DNA of 64,000 nucleotides from Cyprinodon diabolis (lineage: Eukaryota > Chordata > Actinopteri > Cyprinodontiformes > Cyprinodontidae): NCBI GenBank assembly GCA_030533445.1, contig CM060070.1:22673501-22737500 (forward strand), in the 5' to 3' direction. Position numbers and translations under genes: made by a program. This document shows, in pieces, positions 61,501 to 64,000 of the stretch; positions within the stretch are counted from its first letter, which is position 1, and every line of letters starts with the position of its first letter. The notes beneath the pieces were generated by a model that did no database searches, had not been told where the DNA came from, and worked only from the letters and a program-made list of their open reading frames with translations.

Positions 61501-62454
61501 TCCATCTTAAAAGTGTTTGCAAGTGAAGCATTAGTAGGGATTAGAAAATTAATCTTATAATAGTGCTAGCAGGTGAATGGGAGCTTAAACTTCATTCCAT
61601 AAAAATCTAATCTGTTCACCGTGGATTAAAAGGAAAGTTACACCTACAACCTACTGTAGTATTTTAGCTTACTTGGAAAATCACCTCTTGTGTCCTTTTT
61701 TTCAGAAACAACCAATAACTAAAAAAATAATAAATAAAAATCAGATAGTAATTTCCTTGAAGAAACAATAAACCAAAAATGCCTGAAACAGGTTACATTA
61801 GGAGAAAAATAAAAAAGCAGCACCTTGTATAATTACTAATACAGCTTGTATTTTTTACACGTTGTCTGATACAATTTACACAAGCAATTTCGGGGAAAGG
61901 GCAATTTTTTTTTTGTTAAACTCCATGCAAATCATATTTAATTGATAACAAACATTGCAGATCACTGAAATACTCTGTCTTAATGGTGAAACTAAGTGAT
62001 AGGAATTTCACAGCTTTGGAAAACTGGTGAAAGGTAAAGAAAGGTGAATATAAATGTTATACTTTTAAGATTTCTGTAAAAAAAAATACATTTACAAATG
62101 TAAGGTGAACGTATTAAAAGATTTAAGGCTATCAATATTTTTGGTTGGTTCACGGTACTTTGATGTTTATCACTCTAATTTGTGGTCAAACATAACTGCA
62201 TGATTATTATGACAACATTGATTAAAGCATATTGGACTAAAAAAGCATTAAATCTTCTAGGTAATTTACAAGGGAAAATAAAAGAGAATTAAAGAAAAAA
62301 GAAACAAGCCTGAACAACACAAAGCTTGAAAAACCCATACTCTCTTTATTCAAGGTTGAAAAATGAGCCTGTTAGAAGCTGCCACTTACAATAAAGCCAA
62401 GGCTACAACTGGTGAGAATAAATAATATATTATCTGTATTTAGTAATAATTGAA
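58574..62454. other. Intergenic, no gene recognised
   Basis: AT-rich, few simple repeats. The stretch about 61290-61640, with TAATT, ATTAAT and TCAATTAG motifs and little low-complexity sequence, resembles conserved noncoding DNA by eye only. Confidence 0.5.
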
Positions 62455-62530
62455 CTTTATTGATCTCACATTGGAGAAATTTACCTCTGCATTTAACCCA
62501 TCCCTTTGGGGAGCAGTGGGCTGCCATTGT
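62455..62530 (-). repeat. SINE-like fragment, same family as 32480-32695
   Basis: ttgatctcacattggagaaa, tttacctctgcatttaaccc and ggggagcagtgggctgcc match the first third of the 32.5-kb copy; the tRNA-like end is absent. Confidence 0.65.
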
Positions 62531-62789
62531 GTGGCAACAGCACCTGATCTGGCTGTGGCGGGTCCTGGGCTGGACTGAGGGTTGAGTCGGACACAGAGGT
62601 TGGGGGTTATCTGGCATGGCCTCTCCAGGTAAGATCATGTTACGCTGGTCGGCTCTCTGTGTGGGAGGGCTCCCCATGCTTTATCACCTCTGTGCCCTCT
62701 CCCTGGCCTTTCTTTTTCCAGGGATTGGCTCTCCCCACCTTGGGGAGATGGGATATTTTTATTATTCAATAAGAAGCTGTTATGCTTCG

Positions 62790-63270
62790 ATGAAGTGGAA
62801 GCCCCATTCTTTTAGTCAAAATGGTCACTCATCAAAGAAGCAACCAAAACAGGGGAAGAGGTATTCGAAGTTCTCACTTTCTCAAAAGCCTCCTGACAAC
62901 GATGTGTCCAGTCAACTTCTCCCTTGAACTCAGCGGGTTAGTTAGCAGGTCAGCCACCGTAGACAACGGTCCACAGAATTTCTTGTAGTAGCACATAATT
63001 TCCTGTGGTAGCACAAATCTTCCTAACTGGTGGTGGGATGAGGAAATGTGTTTATTGCCTGTAGTTTAGTTTTCACTGGCCAGTTATGGCCTTGATCTAC
63101 CGCCTTACCCAGATAAGTAACTGTGCCATGGGCAAACTTGTATTTGGCCAAATTTCTGTGAAATTAGCCCATGCCAGATGCTTAACAAGTGCTTGCAACT
63201 TCTGCAAATGCTCTTCCTAAGTATTGCTATAAATTACATTGACATCTACAGTAAGTATACAGCTCATAGC
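62790..63270 (-). pseudogene. Degenerate Gypsy pol fragment (RT end to RNase H)
   Basis: Minus-strand pieces in order: VDVNVIYSNT (position of the RT DD box) then a TAG, EEHLQKLQALVKHLAWANFT, FAHGTVTYLGKAVDQGHNWP (after a frameshift), AINTFPHPTT, ADLLTNPLSS, and after another shift DWTHRCQEAFEKVR and SPVLVASLMSDHFD. These follow the Gypsy order through the RT connection. Many stops and shifts show an old copy, unrelated in age to the element at 49191. The DD box itself is altered (DVN). Confidence 0.75.
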
Positions 63271-64000
63271 GGATAAACCCCAACCTAAGGTCCGGCTCTT
63301 GGGTGAAGTCCCGAATCCAAAGTACCAGGCAATATAAGGGTTTTGTGAACCACTGTTTGTCTGATCCATCACCTCGAGCCTATTTGCTTTGGGACACATA
63401 ACAGGGGGATTTAAGCTCACAACATAATGTAACCCAGATGGAAAAATATAATATTATTAGTTTTCATAATATTAATACTATTTGCACTTATTTAATTATC
63501 CATTAATGTAATTACCAATAATATACAGAACTCTTTTATCATAAATAATACCTTTTATCTACCTGTGTGTCACTCGTCAGACTTGTGACAAACTGCCGCG
63601 GGTTAGTATTCAGACGTGCCTTGGGAAGCCCATTGAACTGCATACCCAGGTTAGTCATAGCAACTATTATTTTAACTTAAATAGCAGCTCCGTATTCTGG
63701 TCTTTACGCACTGCAGCACATTCTTTTAGTTCATTATTTTTTTATTTTTTTTACCAGTTTCAGGGTTGGGTCTTTTTCTCTACTTCAAAACCTGAATAAG
63801 AAAATGTTTTCTTTATTGAGCAAAAGTAGTCACTCAGGCCACACACTTGCTAGATAAAGCTAGGCATGAGGCTTATCTCACTGAAGCCTGAGAAGCTGTT
63901 ATCCAGTGTTACACGTTTTGGAAAGAGAGCCAGACAAGGTCATTCGTCATCTCTGTTTGTGGAAAACTGTCTTTAGCTTGTTTTGATTGAGCTGTATGTG
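63271..64000. other. Right end, nothing recognised
   Basis: Minus-strand sequence at 63271-63420 may continue the Gypsy fragment but has no clear match. The rest is AT-rich with no supported feature. Confidence 0.4.

Noticed and set aside
62616..62927. 103-codon plus-strand open frame
   Set aside because: Its right half is antisense to the degenerate Gypsy RNase H region and the left half has no known pattern.
1..64000. CRISPR arrays, operons, ribosome binding sites, replication origins
   Set aside because: The window is vertebrate nuclear DNA, and no regularly spaced direct repeats of that kind were seen.

Overview
The window comes from a ray-finned (teleost) fish. It is AT-rich, has short conserved exons spaced by long introns, and carries fish-type mobile DNA: Tc1/mariner, a Penelope-like element, Ty3/Gypsy, L2-type LINEs and SINE-like units. 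All calls rest on reading the bases and on family knowledge held in memory; no database search was run.

Positions 1-34593 hold the 3' part of one plus-strand gene, an adhesion GPCR of the latrophilin family. It is best matched to adgrl2 (LPHN2); whether it is the teleost a or b copy is not resolved. Fourteen constitutive exons with GT-AG borders and compatible phases give 2700 coding bases (899 codons plus stop). They encode the end of the extracellular stalk, the GAIN domain, the GPS autoproteolysis site, seven transmembrane helices and a long cytoplasmic tail ending in the PDZ-binding motif VTSL. The 5' half (lectin, olfactomedin, most of the hormone-receptor region) lies left of the window.

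The most interesting signal is alternative splicing. A 27-nt microexon at 19444-19470 adds nine residues to the third intracellular loop. A cassette exon at 31272 has two donors. The proximal donor (18 nt) keeps the main reading frame. The distal donor (52 nt) enters the last exon in another frame and ends in a conserved-looking peptide at 33807-33809, which removes the PDZ motif. The start of the last exon therefore appears to code in two frames. A possible +21-nt donor (20709-20729) and a possible 45-nt cassette exon (26354-26398) are weaker.

Introns carry two decayed Tc1-like copies (8590-9930, 11745-12340), a LINE endonuclease remnant (22650-23010), a well-preserved Tc1-like element inside a TA repeat (24252-25471), and a Penelope-like element with inverted terminal copies into which a MITE has inserted (29157-30930).

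Positions 34594-64000 are 3' UTR and intergenic DNA with no further host gene recognised. They hold an antisense L2 remnant (39620-40330), a young but internally deleted Gypsy element with a 5-bp target-site duplication (49191-54353), an L2 LINE lodged in an unclassified coding-like repeat (55160-58573), and an old Gypsy pol fragment (62790-63270).
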